A DNA stretch of 64,000 bases, from positions 62,001 to 126,000 of the forward strand of contig MU401466.1 in the NCBI GenBank assembly GCA_022579005.1. The letters run 5' to 3'. Source of the DNA: Poronia punctata (lineage: Eukaryota; Ascomycota; Sordariomycetes; Xylariales; Xylariaceae). The notes below the pieces were generated by a model. The model ran no database searches. It saw nothing but the letters and a program-made list of their open reading frames with translations, and was not told the DNA's origin. Positions 48,115 through 59,439 of the stretch are shown one piece after another (position 1 is the stretch's first letter; every line of letters starts with the position of its first letter). Made by a program: the position numbers and the translations under genes.

Positions 48115-48122
48115 GCTAGAAA
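48115..48122. repeat. Target-site duplication, right copy
   Basis: GCTAGAAA, identical to 47331-47338, directly after the right inverted end of the hAT-like element. Confidence 0.85.
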
Positions 48123-49602
48123 GGTGCTAGCCTATAGTCATTTTTAGCAGGTCCTGTGTGCCTGTCACGCCTGTCACGCCTGTTCCCCTCCGTAGATTAT
48201 CTAGAGATGGGCGGATTCCTAGATCGATCTTGGCTGAAATCCAGACGCGACCATTGGCTTTTGGTCTGGTCTTCAAATTTTCCACTTTACGCGGTAACGC
48301 ATCTCACCATTGGTGACTGTGGGACCCATCCTGACACTCGGCTTGGGCCAGCCAGCAAATCAGCATCGGATTCAGTCCATCTAACCTCCGCAATCACCAA
48401 GGCAGTTCCGTGTCCTTGATTCTGCCCATTCAGAACTGCAGTTGACGTTGGACTTGAATCGGAAGCTTGGTACCTATTTGGCCATTGATATACTACGCGA
48501 ACACCCTTATTCATCGAGCGCGCCCCTCTTCCCCGTTCCGTTGGCTAGATCGAAGAGCTCGAGACTCTTTTGGGTGAGTTGAGACCCACTAAGCCAATAG
48601 GCCCTCTTTTCCCCCTGGTAGAAACGCCCTGTGTACCCTAGACCAACACCACGCGTCCGCCAAACACGAAATCCCACAATTCTGGCACTTAAAATCTCCC
48701 CTTCTTGTCTGCCCATCTAGTGGGACCTGTTACCTTACTTATCCCACCATAGCTCTGTCTGTGCCCTCCTCTATCTACACCTACACGTAAATCAACTCGA
48801 CCCGAGACCAAACAATTATCCCTTTTTACTCCTCTTGTGTGCTCATACAAGTCGAACAGCGTGACTTATTCCGCCATTCGGAGTATTGGGCTCACAATTC
48901 TCACTCGTCGTACTGCAACAATTCCTATCTTCTCGCTGATCGCTGTTTCGCTTTACAGCCGACGCTTCTTGATACCATTGTGGTCTACTAATCTCGGCGT
49001 GCATGGTTCCAAGACGGCCTGCAGTGATACATCTACCAATACAATCATCAGCTGCGCGTCAATCCTTCGGTCTCCTGCATTCCCTGAAGCTCTCGGGTTC
49101 TCCAAGTCGCTTGGTTACCCAAATCCCCGAGTCCTACTCCATACCTCTACCTACAAACTACCTTTCTACATACCGCACGCACTAGGCCGCCCAAATCGCG
49201 ACCATACAGTTTACCCTCCCTTCGGAGCTACTGTTCACTGCCTCCCAAGTAGGTACCTAATAAGACACGGCATGCAATAAGACCTGTTGATTCCCTCCCA
49301 CCACACACTTTCGCCACTTTTCCTCCTGCTCCCCTCTTTCGACGGAAGCCGAGTCTGTTTCTTCTCCTGGCACCATTCTCAGCATATATCCCATCAGCGC
49401 CAACTCATCGGCGTCAAAATAAACAAACAATTTGGGACATCCATTCGGCCATACTTTGTTCTTAGTTGTCCTGAACACCCAATCTGTCCTATCGATCCCG
49501 GGCATTTGATTATTCGGCGGGTTTGAAGTTCATCAGGCACTATAACGGGCTCGTAGTTGGACATTAAGCCAAGCTTTAAGTCCTTGACAATTACGATCCA
49601 CC
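48123..49602. other. Intergenic / upstream region of the 421-aa gene
   Basis: About 1.5 kb. Open frames such as 48837-49280 have random-looking translations. The pyrimidine-rich stretch near 49260-49340 probably belongs to the promoter or 5' leader of the gene at 49603. Confidence 0.45.
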
Positions 49603-51117
49603 ATGGCCACCATCGCCCGTCAACCTTTCGCTCCGCTGAGCGAGGCACGTTTACACGCGTTGACAAGCTTAAAGAACAGACAAAATGCTGGTAAGTTTTG
49701 ATGGACATCTTAAACTGGTTCCCCTCCCCCCCCACTCTGTACTTGCCTCCTCTGTTGTCGCGCGGTGCTTCGTGCGCTTCGTACTCTCTACACGGCAGAT
49801 ATGCCGTGAAGGGGTGTTCAGCTTTCTTTCGTCGGAACACAAAGAAGTTTCGGACATACTAGTCGTCCTGATGGGCATTGTCATGAACACGATCGCTTGA
49901 GGCTCTAGTTGAGAAGTGGTTGAACTAACCATGTAGCAGTTCCAAACTCCCCGGTCGGTAAACGGAAGGCTTCCGACGTGGCCGGATCAGATGATGAGAA
50001 TATCGCCCCGACCCTGTCTTCTAAGCGAGCCAAGGGCGCCGATAATTCGTCTTCCAAGGACTCGCTCATGAAGCCTCCCAGTTTCATGCTAACCAAATCT
50101 GTCACCACAAATGATTTGGCCACCATCAGCCCCCACAAGAAGGCCGCTACTCATTCGCGGTCCATCTTGAGCCCCAAATCCCCAGTTTCCAAGGTTAACA
50201 CGAGTACAACTCGGCCTTCTCCTCTATCGGCGCCAGCTGGTCGGTCACCGCCCCGTGGTAAGCGCTCTGGGATCCTGTCTTCTCGGCGGCGTACTGGAGG
50301 ATCCATTGCTCGGGTTGACCCTCCTGTCTTCCAATTGCCATCGAGCTCATCAGCGGCTCCGTTCTCTCTTGATGCTGCTCTCAAGGGAACTATCTCCAAC
50401 TACGCAAGCCGTAGCGATGTAGCTCTATCAAAACCTACGACATCTGGTTCATCTGACTTTGGAAGTCTACACGAGCCCGAGATGAAATCTTCTTGGTTCT
50501 TTGACATTCATGAAGACACGCCTGAACAGGAGATGACCAACTTGCTTCAACACGGCACATGCATCCTTGATATCAGCTCAGACGAAGAGAACGAGACCCG
50601 GCGGGAGCGGGAACGCGCCGAAGGCAAGGAGAATGTGCCTCCTCTGGATGATATCTCTCAAACATCTCGCCCACGCGCCGCACGACGTGTTACCAACGCC
50701 GATGACATGATGGTCGAGAAGGCACGGAATCCTCTTGGCGAGATGGACCCGAAGGAGTACTACTCGCAAGGCCATGATGAGAACTCGGTTGTCATTGTGC
50801 ATGATGACGAGGACGAGACTGTTGACAACGATTTCCATTTTTCATCCGAGCCAAGCCAACCTAATGTGCCCGAAGTCAGCAGTGACGTGGTGCCTGAGGC
50901 TGAGTCCGATAACAGCGACAACGCCGTTGAGGGAGTTCCACTTTCGGTAGAGCAGTTGATGGGAGAGAACGCCGTGCCAGAACCCGTCGCTGCAAGTCTC
51001 CAGCCTATTGAGGGCACTGACGAGAGCTTTGAGTTCTGGGAAAGCAGCAGCGCAAAGGACGAAGCTGAAGAGAGACCTGAGGCCGAAGCAACAGCACAGG
51101 CTACTACTGAGTGCTAG
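49603..51117 (+). CDS. Conserved fungal protein with KEN-box and D-box-like motifs (421 aa)
   Basis: Two exons: 49603-49690 and 49940-51117, with a 249-nt intron (GTAAGT...AGCAG, branch CTAAC). The product is 421 aa and starts MATIARQPFAPLSEARLHAL. It is mostly disordered: Ser/Pro-rich basic first half (SPVGKRKAS, RGKRSGILSSRRR) and a strongly acidic second half. The best conserved-looking block is SSWFFDIHEDTPEQEMTNLL followed by LDISSDEEN (about residues 213-245). A KEN box sits in GKENVPP (about 259-261) and an RxxL in RNPLGEMD, motifs that mark substrates of the anaphase-promoting complex. No enzyme domain is visible. I recognise the family as a recurrent ascomycete hypothetical; a cell-cycle role is inference from the motifs alone. 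Confidence 0.8.
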
Positions 51118-52684
51118 ACGCTATTTTCTGTGTTTGTCGTTGTAATGAGAAAAGGGGTCAAGGGGGCGTTCTGGTTGAGGTTGCATTTGTACGCTGGCTG
51201 TTGGTCCCAAGGACACTGAGAATACGGCCAGATTGGCGCCTACAGTTCTAAACTGTCAGATACAGTACCCTGTCAAGTGATGAGGTATAGGAAAGACGAA
51301 CAGACGGGAACAGGCTATACTACTTAATATTTGTGTGCTTTTGCAGCGAAAGGAGCATGGAGTCATTGGAGTCAGGAAGGGCTGGAACGGTAGGAACGGA
51401 TGGCCTGGTTTGGGTCGGTGTTTGGCATGTCGTTTCGGCTTCTTCAAGGTTGCTTTGTGTATATACACCTTTAAAACTTGGTGTTTGACAGCAATTGATA
51501 CCCCTTTCGGGCTCTACGTTCAGCAATGTCATTTCCCGTCCTGGTCTATATTCTACAAGTGATGCTTAAAAGGTCTAACCAAGTAGACAGGTGATTCGTG
51601 TTTTCATGCCGTACATTACAGCCTCGGGGCTTTTGTGCTCTGTCCAGATATATTGACGTATGCAACCTTGTATCGGCGCTTGCTCGACGACCCATGATAT
51701 GCTCAATACGACTTGGGCGTAAAACATTATGCATGCAATGCAGCATCATGAATGCTTTCGCCCCCAAGCTGCGTAGCTGCATGTTGAAGCTCGCCTATGA
51801 TAGGAACGATGCTAAAAGTATTGCGGATCTACAAGTACCGTCAGGGCGCCTGTATATGCTAATTACATTGCCTACCTGCCCTGAATTCACCGCGCTAAGT
51901 TTGTATTACATAAGCTAACACGGTCACTAAGATTTCCAGACTAGGCCCACTTTTGAGACGCGCTGTGGAGAGTTGCATTTGATTCAAGCTTGTCAAATCG
52001 AGAACGGCACCGCGACAGGAAACCAACCAAAAAAAAAAAAAGTACGTACTCAAATCACCACGTCCTTGGGAGGAAGGTGACACTTTGGACAATCAACTAC
52101 CCGCTACCCCTCTCCAAGGTGAAGGTAGACGATCGAGACGATCGAGGCATAGAGGAGCCCACCTAATACCCTAACCTAGCTCTATTCTTGTCTTCCTCGC
52201 TAAAGGCTAAAGCGCAAGGGAACAGCTGCATATCTAGTAAGAAGTAGGTACTAGATAGGAATCAGGATAACCCGGGACCCCCAATCTACATAGTCAAGTT
52301 ACTGTCACACTGCTTCGGCATTACACCTGCACTGACTGGCATAGGTGCAGTCTTGACGCGATTGGATATTCAACAAGCCACTAGGTACAGGGCTTAGAGG
52401 TCAAAGTTGACAGCTGGTGCTTTGACCGCTCCATTGCTTAACCACATTCAATCATCCTACCATTCGAGATATTCTCCTACATAGCCTGCCTAGGTACGGA
52501 ATAGGTAGGAGGTATACACCGATAGACATCATCGACGGTTCCCCCCGGGGGGTGCTTATCGCGTGGGCGAGAGTCGAGAACCTGCAGGGCATATCCCATC
52601 TGGTTAGTATCAGGTTAGCTAGGCGCCTACGACGCCGTACTGGAGCATAAGACTGGGCGGTCCGGACGGTTAAGCGCGACAAAA
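51118..52684. other. Intergenic region
   Basis: About 1.6 kb between two plus-strand genes. Short open frames only. An A-run lies at 52027-52040 and ACCTA-type words near 52140-52260. Confidence 0.5.
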
Positions 52685-54364
52685 ATGGCATCCATCAACG
52701 ATCTAGCTACAGCTGCGACCCTTGCGTCTTCGGTCGCCAGGTCGCAATCTCCCTCTACTCGCTCTACGTCGCAAGCTGCGCTATCACCGTCGTCGCCCTC
52801 TCCTTCTGCTCAACTGGAGGCCCAGGCCCAGGAAGCGCATGCGCAGGAGATCAAGTCTGCGGGTACATCGCCTGCGCGAGAACCAGAACAAGAATCTGAG
52901 CCACAGTCAGAAGGACCAGTTGCAGAACCCGAACCGGTTGAAGAGCCAACGCCAGCAGAACTAGCAGCGGAGATAGGAACGACCGAAGCTGACCCGACTT
53001 CGGAGTCGGAGCCCACTCACAGCATCCACAGTGACGCTGCAGACACCACTGTACCTCCTGTGGTGGAAAGTGTTAATAGACCAGTGGACGGGGGCGTGAA
53101 TGTTCCCGAGTCCAGCACTACCACGCCTACGAAGAAGACTTCAGTACCTGTGTTAGCAGCACCGCGGATTTCGCCAGGAGACCCAGCCAAGGCTACCATT
53201 CCACCTAGGAGATCATTAGAGAGTGGGAGCGAGGCCGTGCCGGCATCTACCCATCCTGATCAACACGACGCTATGGAGGGTGTCGAGTACGAAAACTGGC
53301 CGAGGGAACCGCGTGTCCGAGGTGCCTTTCTGGTCTTTGAGGGTCTGGACCGTGCTGGGAAGACGACTCAGGCCAAACTGTTACAGTTGAGGTGCATCGA
53401 GAGTGGAAGAGAGGTCAAGTTTATGAGATTTCCGGGTAAGCTTTATATTTTGATTCATTGTGGTTCGATTATTCGGCCCCGTGTGATTGCCCACACTCTA
53501 GGGACGTTTGGGGGACCACTTTTTCATGACGCCGTGGCAGACTTACCACCAAGTTAAAATCAGAAATGAAAAAAAAAAATTATAGATACTAAACGTTCAC
53601 AGACAGGACGACACCAATAGGCCAGATGATAGATTCCTACCTCAAGGGACAAGCCGATATAGAGGACCACGTTATCCATCTGCTCTTTAGCGCAAATCGG
53701 TGGGAAGCTGCGTATGTATATCATGTCATCTGATAGCTCGACCGGCTGCATGTTCACCCAGACAGATGAGCTACGTCTCCCTGAGCCGGTCGAAGCCTTG
53801 TTGGCGTCACTAACCGAGATGCACAGGCAAAAGATAAAAAACGAGCTAGAAGCGGGACGCACCGTGATATGTGACCGCTTCTACCACAGCGGCATCGTCT
53901 ATAGCGCGGCAAAGCAGCTCCCATCGCTCTCGTTATCATGGGCAAAGGCGCCCGAGGTTGGGCTCCCGCGGCCGGACATGGTGCTGTTCCTCGACCTCGA
54001 AGAGTCGGTCGCCCGATCCCGTGGCGGATGGGGAGGCGAAGTTTACGAGAAGGGCGAGATGCAGCGCCGAGTGCGCGAGCTGTTCTGGGGCTTGAGCATG
54101 GGCGATCTAGGCAACGCCGTCAGTAGCAAGAGCAACGGTAAAGGTCCCTCTTCGTCCAGGAGCAAGAGCGGCAATACACCGAACAGCGTCTCGAATGCGG
54201 ATGAAGAAGAGGGCGAGTTCAAACAGGAGGAAGCGGATATTCAAATCGTGGATGCGGACACGGGAGTTGAAGAGCTCTCGGACAAGGTATGGGAGCTTGT
54301 GCTCCCGCGTCTCCAGGCAGTCGAGAGAGGCGAGGAAGGAAAGACGGTTAGGATTGTACGGTAG
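52685..54364 (+). CDS. Thymidylate (dTMP) kinase with long N-terminal extension
   Basis: Catalyses ATP-dependent dTMP to dTDP in dTTP synthesis. Exons 52685-53435, 53603-53711 and 53827-54364, 465 aa. The kinase core starts near 212: RGAFLVFEGLDRAGKTTQAK contains the P-loop (about 220-229). The junctions rebuild FMRFP-DRTTPIGQMIDSYLKGQ and LLFSANRWEAA-QKIKNEL, followed by VICDRFYHSG (DR at 303-304) and RPDMVLFLDLEESVARSRGGWGG. Fungal enzymes are usually about 210-240 aa. Here some 200 disordered Ser/Pro/Glu-rich residues precede the core, and an insert (SSKSNGKGPSSSRSKSGNTPN) precedes the last helix. An internal ATG (M197, MEGVEYENW) would give a normal-sized enzyme, so two starts are possible. 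Confidence 0.88.
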
Positions 54365-56446
54365 GGTTTGATAGGTGGTTAAAGGGGGGGTTATGCAGCC
54401 GTGTCGGGGAGGGGCCGGTGAGAATATGGCCGATATTCTGTGTGGTTGGCCACTTCTGGTATCATTCATATGACAGCTTTACTACCCTGGGTTACGACGA
54501 TGTACTCTCGGTTGTTACGGCCCGTGGATTGAATAGACTAGGGTTAGATAGCATCACTCATTGGATCATGATCCTATTCAAACATATAATCGTGATGAGA
54601 ATCAAATAAATGGTGGCGAAAAGAAAATCATGAGCTACGAGGGAGAACTAAAATTATGGACAGGGCGCGCATAGGTAGTATCAAACAGCTGTCGCTCTAC
54701 AATTTGCACAAAACATGAAACAAACAAACAAACAAAAAGAGGGAACTTTGGGCATGTGCATTCGAAAAAGACCGTTATACCATCTACGACATAAAACGTG
54801 GCTGCACCTGGTAACTTTGAAAGCACATGACATTTTTTCTCCTTTCCACCCCCTTCCCCCCAAAAAATGTGATCGTCCGTCCCTTGCGTGGATGGACACT
54901 TGTTCGATTGTCACCCATAGATAGATGGGATGCGTTTGGCCCGATTGGTTTATTTTCCCGCCCGGGGGTTTCGGTCGTGGCCCGAATTATTGTTGTGGGG
55001 TTTTTTTTTGGTTTTTTGGTTTTTTGGTTTTTTTTTAGGGGCCGGAAGGATTTAAAAGAGCAGGTTAGATTAGGTTAGGTACCTATGTAATAATAGCGAG
55101 CCCATGGGGGGGGAAGGATTGATTGTTAGAGAAATGAAGGGGAAGAAAAATAAATAAATAAATAAATGGGGGAAAGAGATAAAATAGGGTCTGGGGAAGA
55201 AAAGAATAAAGTCATGTTGTTGTACTCGTAAGAGTTGACAAAACAACTGAATGCAGAGATTGGCTGCTTACGGTCGGTCGGTCGGTCGGTCGGTACCTTG
55301 TACCTTAAACTCCGTACCTATTGGAGTATGAGCATGAGCATGAGCACGGGTGTCGAGAATGCGGACATCCGGTCACTCTTTCCCCCGGTTTGATTTTTCG
55401 CCTTCTTGACGTTTCATTGTCGTTTATATCTCTCCTTTTCTGTGTCACGCTTGATCGATCAACGTAGTATGCGGTGTTCTAGTCTACTTAGTCTTTGCCA
55501 GCAAGTGATTATTTTGGGGTGTATCGTGTAAGTGTGTACTCGTATGGGGGAAGGGAAAGCAAAAAGAATCCGAATTTGGTCTGCCTATAACCTACCTACG
55601 TGACAGCGCACCAACACATCAGCGGGCCACATCGTCAACTTGGTCTATTTTGCAATACATGGACGCACATATAGACACAACACAGCATAATACAACACGA
55701 CACAAATGGAATGCATTTGATTTGTTGAGAATACTGTATAAAAATGGGATAATCGACCGATTTGTCTCACTGTCTATGGAGGGTTGCACAAAAAAAAATT
55801 ATGTTTCGTTTGTTTGTTCTTTCGTCTAGTAATTAATTCGAGCGAGCTACGGTTTTGATCTGTTGAGTTGATGAGTTTGACGGGACCCGGCATATGTAAA
55901 TTTGGATTGGGCTTCCAAAAATCCTCATTCCCCCTTGGGTTTTGATGATAGGTACCCGAAAGTTGAAACCAAAAGCCTACCGGAAGCTTTACCTAGTGAC
56001 TTGTCATCTGATCAGAAATCCTTTTATTTTTCTTTCGTTCTTTTTTTTTTACTCGTACTTTTTTTTTGGAGTTTGTTTGTATGTTACATCCCCCCCCCCT
56101 TTTTTTATTATTATTATTCGGGGGAGTTAGATAGAAACTACTTGGTCGAGAGGAAAAGAATATAATGAATGCTTTTTACTTCTTATTCTCAGTTTCGAGT
56201 GATTTGTTTCTTTACTCTTCCTTGATCTCCTCCGGTCCCCTCCCCTTCTCTTCTTCCTCTTCCTCTTTTCCGATATGGGAGCTCTCTAGTCCTCGTCTCT
56301 TCTTGGTCCTTGTCGGGTATTCAGTCTAGACATACGACAGGTCACAGTCACAGTCACAGACACAGACACAGACACAGACACACCTCCCTCTCCTCCTTCT
56401 TTCCAAACCGTCATCAAAAGAAACCATCCTCATCAAATCAACAACA
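54365..56446. other. Intergenic region with simple repeats
   Basis: 2.1 kb with no supported gene. It includes T/G runs (54998-55035), an AAAT array (55149-55167), a GGTC array (about 55273-55293), a GAGCAT repeat (about 55329-55346) and T-runs near 56040-56115. The last 100 bp upstream of the zinc-finger gene hold CACAGT/CACAGA hexamer repeats (56339-56383). Confidence 0.55.
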
Positions 56447-56935
56447 ATGGGAGGCAAACGCAAGTCCGTCAAGCCGTGGTCAATGCACCCAGCCCGTCAC
56501 GCCGGAATAGCATCTCGTCTCGAGCCAGACGACTTACACTTCACCTTCCACGACGAAGACACGGAAGAAGGCTGCGACAAATCCTACGACACGTGCATCA
56601 CGGGCCGTTTCCGATGTCGAAACACGGAATGTCCGGCCGGCGGATGGGGCAGTAAGGTCGTGGCCGTCACGATTCGCATGTATCCCGGCCAGATGTATAA
56701 CGCGCGCGTGTACCATCAACGCTGCAAGCATTGCCATGCGCTCAGCAAGCCGGCGCTCGATGAGAGTTATGAGGACCGAGTGGCCTATCGGTTGAGGAAG
56801 TGGTCGGGCGTTGCTGTTGTCCCGCCCGAGTATAAGAAGGGGTCGAGGGATAAGCATAAGAGTGAGTTTTGTATTGGGTGTGGTGTTGGACATTGTCCTT
56901 GGGCGGTGCGGGGGCGGGGGTTGGGGTTGGGTTGA
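56447..56935 (+). CDS. 3CxxC-type zinc-finger protein
   Basis: A 162-aa open frame starting MGGKRKSVKPWSMHP. It contains a zinc-binding domain of the 3CxxC kind: FRCRNTEC (about 57-62), HQRCKHCHAL (about 90-95) and FCIGCGVGHC near the C-terminus, with the typical VAVTIRMYPGQMYNARVYHQ between. The domain is shared with receptor-transporting proteins and is common in fungi with unknown roles. A strong donor-like GTGAGT at 56862 lies before the last Cys cluster and pairs in phase with an AG at 57083, so splicing would replace that cluster with a long charged tail. The unspliced form keeps the complete zinc site and is preferred here. Confidence 0.7.
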   Translation: MGGKRKSVKPWSMHPARHAGIASRLEPDDLHFTFHDEDTEEGCDKSYDTCITGRFRCRNTECPAGGWGSKVVAVTIRMYPGQMYNARVYHQRCKHCHALSKPALDESYEDRVAYRLRKWSGVAVVPPEYKKGSRDKHKSEFCIGCGVGHCPWAVRGRGLGLG

Positions 56936-57083
56936 ATAGGGGGGATTTTCTTTCGTTTTCTTTTTTCTTTTCTTTTTTTTGGTTGTCTGATTATTGTATT
57001 TTATGGTTATTTGTGTGTGTGTGTCTGTGTCATGTTACTTACCTCGTACATTTTACTAATTAATATTCTTTTCTTCATTCAAG

Positions 57084-57574
57084 AATCCTCCTCTACTTCC
57101 TCCTCGTCAAAGAAACGCTCTTCAGAAGATACTACTCCGCCAGTATCTCCCACGACGGAAGAAGCACCATCAATGCCGCCAACACCCACCACGGAGAAAT
57201 CCTCTCACAAGGAGGAGAAGAAAGAAAAGGAAAGACGAAGATCATCTCACAAGGAAAGACGTCGTTCCTCGACGACTACCCATCATAAAGAGAAGGAACA
57301 CCACCACCACAAGGAAAAGGACAAGGAGAAAGAAAAGACGGTCGAGGAAGATACCGATAAAGAATACTCGACACCTCCATCTTCGCCTACCACCAAGCCG
57401 ACGACTACTACTTCCGCTCATAAGACTGCTACTGCTGCCGCTGCTACGTCTTCGCTTGTCCTTAGACCTTCCCTGGGCTTGTTCTTCTGGATCCAGAATC
57501 GGAAACATGGTGCTTCGTCTTCTTCATCATCTTCTTATCATAAGCCTGATGCTGCTTCTTGGAGGTGTATCTGA
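57084..57574 (+). other. Possible alternative 3' exon of the 3CxxC gene
   Basis: An open frame of about 163 codons, rich in Ser, Lys, Glu and Thr (KEEKKEKERRRSSHKERRR...), with an acceptor CATTCAAG at its start and a clean stop at 57572-57574. It is in phase with a donor at 56862. Low complexity makes coding potential hard to judge. If used, it would give a protein with the first two Cys clusters and a charged tail. Confidence 0.4.
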
Positions 57575-58030
57575 TTAGGGGTTTAATGTTTTTCTTTTCT
57601 TTTCTCTTCATTTAGGGGGGGTTTTATGAAATCACAGAGTGTATCGATCTTTCCCCTTCCCCTTTCCCCCTCCCCCTTTCCCCTCCCTTTCACTCATTTT
57701 TGATACCAAAAGTTCTTTCTACTATAAGGAGATACCAGATACGGTTTTATTTCATTTTTCCACTCACGAATTTCACGAGGGGAGTGAGTTATGATACGAC
57801 ATCCGACATACGACATACGACATCCGACGAAGGGATACCAGATTTATGATTTCTCTAACCTAGCGCTGCATATGAAAAAGGCGTATTTTTATTTCTTTTC
57901 TTTCTTTCTCAACGGCATAGCATGCATGCAATATATTATCAAGGGTGGCTTGGTCTAGTTTCTCATATGGTCATGTGCTTGCTGGTCTGGGTCATGGGAA
58001 GGTTTATATGTAATGAAGCTTTTATACAAC

Positions 58031-58063
<33 letters not shown>

Positions 58064-59439
58064 AAGAGAGAAAAACGTCTCAAACCTACTGAAACCTGGA
58101 TCCCTTGTGAAATCGCGCGCAAGTAAACGGTCTCTTTATTCACTCGGTAGACACATCAAATTCTAAACCACCGAGAAACATGGCATAAATCGCTAGAATC
58201 AGATAAGATGTAGGTTCGGTTAGGTTTCTTTTACATACCCCGGTCAGATGTCCGGTTAAGCTTACCTATGTACCTTGTCGGTTTCGATTCCGGTGAATTA
58301 TATCGCTTTGAGATCGAGCTCCTGCACGGAAGATACCGAGGTAGGATACTTAAGATATACCTCGAGCTTTCCCCCCCCCCCTGGTCTGGAAATGATTCAT
58401 TTCTCTCAATGTTCTTTTTTCTTTTTCCCCTTTTAGTGTCGAGAATAAGATGGTCATGTTGAAATATACCTATACAAAAGCCAAAGTACGTGTAGGTAAG
58501 GTAGATAATATACACCTTTCCCGTTTCTGTGTTTCGTAATCCTGGATGTAGGTATCATATCTACCACTCTCTCCAAGTACCTAAGGTAAAAAAAAAAAAT
58601 ATCCCCAGAGCAAAAGAAGTTACAAGAATATCTGACAGGTGGGTTCTCCCTCGGCTTTTCCCGCAAAAAAAAAACCCACTCACCTAAGTAGGTACCTATC
58701 CCCCCTCTCTCTCTCTCTCTTATTCCTAATCCGGGATCTGCTTTCCGGAACTTGACTTTGGGGTTTTATTACTTGCGTCTACTCCGCAAAACTTGGCATA
58801 AAGTAAAAATAAGCAAGACTCGGATCATGCGATATAGGTAATACCTAGACTACTTATTAGTTCCGGGGAAACAAGGTTTAAAAAGTATAAAATAGTTTGG
58901 TCATTTACCTTTTATAGTAAAAAGAAAGTGTGTGTGTGTGTGTGAGTGGTCCTACTGCATCTTCATTCACACTCTATACCTACCTTAGTACCTAGTCAAG
59001 GAGGTAGGTAGGTAGGTAGGTATTCTAAATTCACTACAACAACTTTTCCGCCGGAAGCTAAAATATGCAGTCGTATATGACACTATTAAAGCAGTATGTA
59101 TGTAATTGCTTAGCAATCGACTATTTCGCTGGGCAAAGGCAAACTTCCCCGGCCACAGTAGAACCTCGAATGCAAAAGGTAGGGGTACGGTATGTTGATG
59201 ATGGCGCCAGCACAAATAAAGTCACATACAGAAGAGGCAGGCAGGTATATACGCGACCTATCTATCTAGATGAGAGAAACCAAACCTAACCTTTGACGGA
59301 AGAGAAAGGATGGTGTATATAGGTACCTACTTTAGGTATATATAAGATGCTGTAGTCCATCTAATTGATGATCAATACCCGCAAATAGTTATTCGCCTCG
59401 GGATAGGTAAGTACCTAATCATAGCTACACGGATATACA
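57575..59439. other. Intergenic region with homopolymers and simple repeats
   Basis: 1.9 kb, no gene seen. Features: CCCCTTTCCC tracts (57650-57690), a CGACATAC/CGACATCC octamer array (about 57796-57830), an A-run of about 31 (58030-58061), CT repeats (58705-58720), a GT array (58928-58944) and TAGGTAGG words near 59002-59021. Confidence 0.55.
58030..58061. repeat. Long poly-A run
   Basis: About 31 consecutive A on the plus strand in intergenic DNA. It could be the tail of a retroposed sequence, but no retrotransposon body or duplication was recognised. Confidence 0.7.

Noticed and set aside
48837..49280. 147-codon frame MCSYKSNSVTYSAIRS
   Set aside because: Translation looks random and lies in the likely promoter/leader of the gene at 49603.
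58030..58061. Poly-A run as the tail of a retrotransposon
   Set aside because: No reverse-transcriptase remnant, no upstream element body and no target duplication were seen.
58262..58310. Possible tRNA TPsiC arm (GGTTTCGATTCC)
   Set aside because: No matching acceptor stem, D arm or anticodon arm could be folded around it.
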